DNA from: Phycisphaerales bacterium
Lineage (GTDB): Bacteria > Planctomycetota > Phycisphaerae > Phycisphaerales > UBA1924
DNA length: 8,269 nt
Reading direction: 5' to 3'
NCBI GenBank assembly: GCA_003511945.1
Contig: DOJA01000237.1
Location: forward strand, 998-9,266
The notes under the pieces are model-generated. The model saw only the letters and a program-made list of their open reading frames with translations. It searched no databases and was not told where the DNA came from. A program made the position numbers and the translations under genes. This document shows positions 5,541 through 8,269 of the stretch, piece by piece (within the stretch, counting starts at the first letter, position 1; every line of letters starts with the position of its first letter).

Positions 5541-6440
5541 GTGGCCCAGTCCCGCCGGGTGACGCGCTCCGCCCACGCCAAGATCAACCTGGCGCTCGCG
5601 GTCGGGCCGCCCCGCCCGTCCGACGGGCTGCACCCGATCTGTTCGTGGTTCGCGCCGATTGACTTGTGCGACGAGGTGACGGTCGAAGTCCTGCCCGACG
5701 GGACGCCGAGCCGGTGCGAGATCGGATGGGCGTCTGATGCTCCGTCGGCCTCGGTGATCGACTGGCCGATCGAGAAGGACCTGGCGGCCCGCGCGCACCG
5801 GGCGGTCGAATCGCTCGCTGGGCGCGCGCTCCCGGCGATTGTCACCGTGCGCAAGCGGATCCCCGTCGGGGGCGGGCTGGGGGGCGGCTCGTCCGACGCG
5901 GCGGCGACGATGCTCGCGCTGCGCGACGCGTTCGGGCTGACGCTCGACCCCGTGCGCGCCGCCGAGGCCGCCCTGCGGCTGGGGAGCGATGTGCCCTTCT
6001 TCCTGCGCGAGGCGATGACGCCGGCGCTGGTCGAGGGTGTGGGCGAACTCGTGCTCGGCGCGCCGTCCTGCGCCGGGCTCAGCGTCGCGCTCGTGTTCCC
6101 GCCATTCGGCACGCCGACCGGCGCCGTGTACCGCGCCTTCGATGCGCTGGCCGCGTCGGAGTTCCGCGCCGAGCGGGTCCGGAGGATGGCCCTGGGGGGC
6201 CGAGGCGTCCGCTCCGATGAACTCTTCAACGATCTGGCGATTCCTGCAGAGCGCGCCGAGCCCCGGCTGGCGGAACTGCGCCGCGCCGCGGAGCGGGTGC
6301 TCGGCGCCCCGCTGCACATCACCGGGAGCGGGAGCACGATGTTCGCCCTGTTCAGCGATCATGAAGCCGCTCGCGCCGGCGCGGCGGCGCTCGGTGCGGG
6401 GCTACCGGGCTGTCGGGCGCTGGCGGCTCGACTTCTTTGA
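5541..6440 (+). CDS. ispE: 4-diphosphocytidyl-2-C-methyl-D-erythritol kinase
   Basis: This 299-residue GHMP-family kinase phosphorylates the 2-hydroxyl of CDP-methylerythritol with ATP in the cytoplasm, the fourth enzyme of the MEP pathway to isoprenoids. The N-terminal SAHAKINLALAVG (10-22) carries catalytic Lys14. PVGGGLGGGSSDAA (108-121) is the glycine-rich ATP loop. GSDVPFFL (148-155) carries catalytic Asp150. ALVEGVGE (162-169), NDL (230-232) and the C-terminal TGSGSTMFALF (261-271) complete the family pattern. The length is normal. The start is the GTG at 5541, ten residues before the family's usual first motif. No ATG lies in the 28-base gap after the peptidase gene and no ribosome binding site is obvious, so initiation may depend on coupling to the gene upstream. 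Its last 39 bases overlap the 3' end of the opposite-strand malQ. It shares no pathway with the glycan genes beyond supplying isoprenoids for polyprenyl carriers. Confidence 0.95.
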   Translation: MAQSRRVTRSAHAKINLALAVGPPRPSDGLHPICSWFAPIDLCDEVTVEVLPDGTPSRCEIGWASDAPSASVIDWPIEKDLAARAHRAVESLAGRALPAIVTVRKRIPVGGGLGGGSSDAAATMLALRDAFGLTLDPVRAAEAALRLGSDVPFFLREAMTPALVEGVGELVLGAPSCAGLSVALVFPPFGTPTGAVYRAFDALAASEFRAERVRRMALGGRGVRSDELFNDLAIPAERAEPRLAELRRAAERVLGAPLHITGSGSTMFALFSDHEAARAGAAALGAGLPGCRALAARLL

Positions 6441-8267
6441 CCCCGCTCGGAGCGCGCCCGGCTCTTTCCCGTTGCCGCGCCGGGCGTGATCGACCGCCCG
6501 GAGCTGGCCCGCGATCCTTGCGTCGGCGCGCAGTTCATCCAGCGTGAGGCGCAGCTTGTGGCGCCAGTTCGCGTGCTCCTCGAGCGTACCGGGGATGTTC
6601 TGCCAGCGGCTCTCGAGCCACAGGTCCTCGATGTTCAGCAGCAGGAAGTCCGCGCTGCTCCGCCCGAGATAGGCGTGCAGCGCATCGCGCAAGGGGGCCG
6701 CCCCTGTCGCGCCCGGCGCGAGCAGGCCCTTCTTCCGCAGGAACGCCGCGAGGGCCGCGTTGACCTTGCGGCGGTGCTCGTGCTCCGGCGCCCGGCGCGC
6801 GGGGTCGAGCATGCGCAGCGCGATGCGGTCGTCGATGTCCGAGCCCTCCCACGACTTGGCGAACGGGGGCATGTCGTGCGTGTTGACGCTGGCGACGCAG
6901 TTTGTCGGCACCGGGCGCAGCGCGCGGGCGGCGCTGGGCTGGCACTCGTACTGGCCCACGAACAGGCCGCACAGGTCGTGCGCGTTCAACGCCTTGTTCA
7001 CCGCCGGCGGCACGGTGCCCAGGTTCTCGCCCACCAGGCGGCAGCGGTGGCGGTGCGATTCCAGGCACAGGATGGCGTAGAACTCCTCCGCCTCGTAGTG
7101 GACATACACACCCTCCGATGCGCCGCGCCCGTCGGGGATCCAGAACAGCCGGTGGAACGCCATCACATGGTCCAGGCGCAGGTAGTCCGACTGCTTCATG
7201 TGGTGGCGGAGCGACGCGATGAACGAGCGGTACCCCTCCGCGCGGCATGCATCGGGGCGCATCGGCGCAAAGCCCCAGTTCTGCCCCCCCGTGAAGTACG
7301 GGTCCGGGGGCGCGCCCGTGGAACAGCCCATCGCAAACAGCGACTGGTCGCTCCACACATCGAACCCGTACGGGCTCACGCCCACCGGCAGGTCCAGGTA
7401 GACCAGCCCGCCCCGCCCGCGCACCTCACGCGCGAGCCCCGCGATCTGCCGATCGGCGGCGTACTGCGCGTACAGGTGGAACTGCTGCACCGGGGGATCA
7501 AAGTCCCCCGGCTTCAACGCGCCCTTGCGCTGGCGCGCCGGCCACTTGTCCCAGGACTCGGCGTGCTTCTCCGTCGCGGCCCGGAAAGCAGCGTAGTGCG
7601 CCGCGTCCGGGCGCTCGCGCAGGAACGCGCGGTAGTCCTCTCCGCCTTCGCCCCCTGAGGCGAAGAAGTGAGCGCTCAGCGCTTCCAGGACGCGCCGCTT
7701 GAGCGTCGCCGCCCGGCGGTAGTCCACCGCATCGATCGCGCGGAGGGCCGCGGCCTCCCGGCGCAGGTCGTCGGACTGCAGCAGGCGCTTCGCTTCGTCG
7801 CACTGATCGAACCCCGGCGCGAGCGCCGGGTCGATGAACAGTTCGTTCCAGAAGCGGCGCGAGACGGGGGCGTAGGGGCTGGGGTCGAACGGCCCGGGGC
7901 GCTCGCCGTTGAAGGAGGCCAGCAGAGGGAGCGTCGCCAGCACGCGCCCGCCCAGCGAGGCGGACCACTCGGCGAGTTCGCGCAGGTCGGTGAAGTCGCC
8001 GCAGCCGAGGTTCGGCCCGCCCGCCCCCCCGGGATGGCGCGAGGCGCCGGAGCGCAGCGCGTACAGCGGGCAGAACAGCCCCCATTCGCGGTCGCACACG
8101 CCCGGCTCGTGCGCGAAGGCGCGCCTGGGGGCGCGGATCAGCAGCGTCTCGTGGCGTTCGCCCGGCGCATCCACCACCAGCCGGTGGTAGCCGAAGGGCA
8201 GATCCCTGGGCAGGCGCACGAAGACCGCCCGTGCGACGCCCCCTCCCCACCCCCCCCCGGGGGGGGG
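6402..8267 (-). CDS. malQ: 4-alpha-glucanotransferase (amylomaltase, GH77), N-terminus cut by window end
   Basis: The frame is read leftwards and stays open to the window's right end; the stop TAG is at 6402-6404. The enzyme transfers alpha-1,4-glucan segments between maltodextrins in the cytoplasm, in glycogen or maltose use. Numbered from the GTG at 8217-8219 (605 residues to the stop), GH77 marks are GDFTDL (74-79), SPYAPVSRRFWNELFID (114-130), VYLDLPVGVSPYGFDVW (273-289), GAPPDPYFTGGQNWGF (302-317), LRLDHVMAFHR (347-357) with nucleophile D350, GENLGTVP (397-404) with acid/base E398, NTHDMPP (446-452) with D449, and LLNIEDL (527-533). The segment LPFGYHRLVV (7-16) is the end of the usual N-terminal beta domain, and in-frame coding continues upstream (ARAVFVRLP), so the GTG is probably internal and the true start lies outside. 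After the family's usual end (about residue 580) there is a basic tail of about 25 residues that runs into the ispE overlap. Confidence 0.95.
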   Translation of the reverse strand, partial: PPPGGGWGGGVARAVFVRLPRDLPFGYHRLVVDAPGERHETLLIRAPRRAFAHEPGVCDREWGLFCPLYALRSGASRHPGGAGGPNLGCGDFTDLRELAEWSASLGGRVLATLPLLASFNGERPGPFDPSPYAPVSRRFWNELFIDPALAPGFDQCDEAKRLLQSDDLRREAAALRAIDAVDYRRAATLKRRVLEALSAHFFASGGEGGEDYRAFLRERPDAAHYAAFRAATEKHAESWDKWPARQRKGALKPGDFDPPVQQFHLYAQYAADRQIAGLAREVRGRGGLVYLDLPVGVSPYGFDVWSDQSLFAMGCSTGAPPDPYFTGGQNWGFAPMRPDACRAEGYRSFIASLRHHMKQSDYLRLDHVMAFHRLFWIPDGRGASEGVYVHYEAEEFYAILCLESHRHRCRLVGENLGTVPPAVNKALNAHDLCGLFVGQYECQPSAARALRPVPTNCVASVNTHDMPPFAKSWEGSDIDDRIALRMLDPARRAPEHEHRRKVNAALAAFLRKKGLLAPGATGAAPLRDALHAYLGRSSADFLLLNIEDLWLESRWQNIPGTLEEHANWRHKLRLTLDELRADARIAGQLRAVDHARRGNGKEPGALRAGSKKSSRQRPTAR

Positions 8268-8269
8268 GG
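8250..8269. other. C9-G11 homopolymer palindrome at the right edge
   Basis: Nine C (8250-8258) are followed by eleven G (8259-8269), a perfect palindrome apart from two extra G at the end. It lies inside the malQ frame, where it would encode Pro and Gly runs that do not fit the N-terminal domain. It may be a sequencing or assembly artefact at a contig end, or a true but error-prone low-complexity tract. Confidence 0.6.

Noticed and set aside
3953..6337. Long - strand open frame (794 codons) opposite the peptidase and ispE
   Set aside because: It is a shadow caused by GC-rich third positions. It is Arg/Ala/His-rich, has no recognisable domain, and lies opposite two genes with clear catalytic motifs.
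6486..7658. + strand open frame (390 codons) opposite malQ
   Set aside because: It has biased Arg/Val/Ala composition and no motif. The - strand carries the complete GH77 active site.
1..8269. Mobile element, phage, defence system, CRISPR or RNA gene
   Set aside because: I saw no transposase, integrase, nuclease, spaced repeat array, rRNA or tRNA-like sequence. Base composition looks even and every gap between genes is under 80 bases.

Overview
The window is a very GC-rich, densely coding stretch. It holds six genes on the + strand followed by one convergent gene on the - strand. The first and last genes run off the ends. All gaps between genes are under 80 bases. I see no rRNA, tRNA, CRISPR array, insertion sequence or integrase. 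The best guess at the source is a planctomycete, probably of the Phycisphaerae. The reasons are the high GC, the Gram-negative type surface-sugar genes, and a secreted protein ending in two acidic GDADGDGLVDFNDIT-type calcium-loop repeats, a C-terminal tail I associate with that group. This assignment is an inference from memory, not from a search.

Layout: 1-447 is the C-terminal part of a HAD-C0 phosphatase domain (KdsC-like or the HAD half of a NeuA-type protein). 520-1188 is a class I SAM-dependent methyltransferase. 1262-2878 is a fused nucleotidyltransferase and PfkB sugar kinase, related to heptose enzyme HldE but with the two domains in the opposite order. 2920-4011 is a family 2 glycosyltransferase with an extra C-terminal domain. 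4055-5512 is a secreted M23 (LytM-type) metallopeptidase with a beta-rich middle and the paired C-terminal calcium-loop repeats. 5541-6440 is IspE of the MEP isoprenoid pathway. On the - strand, 6402-8267 is MalQ (4-alpha-glucanotransferase), cut at its N-terminus by the window end and overlapping the end of ispE by 39 bases.

How they fit: the first four genes are closely spaced on one strand. Together they suggest making, activating, methylating and transferring unusual sugars (a 3-deoxy-ulosonic acid and a heptose or similar) for LPS or another surface glycan. The M23 protein acts outside the cytoplasm, on peptidoglycan or another crosslinked peptide. IspE (isoprenoids, including the polyprenyl lipid carrier) and MalQ (glycogen/maltodextrin) are housekeeping genes. 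I found no convincing wholly new system. The most unusual points are the inverted and motif-divergent HldE-like fusion, the untyped C-terminal domain on the glycosyltransferase, the LSATTN motif in the HAD domain, and the peptidase with paired C-terminal calcium loops.
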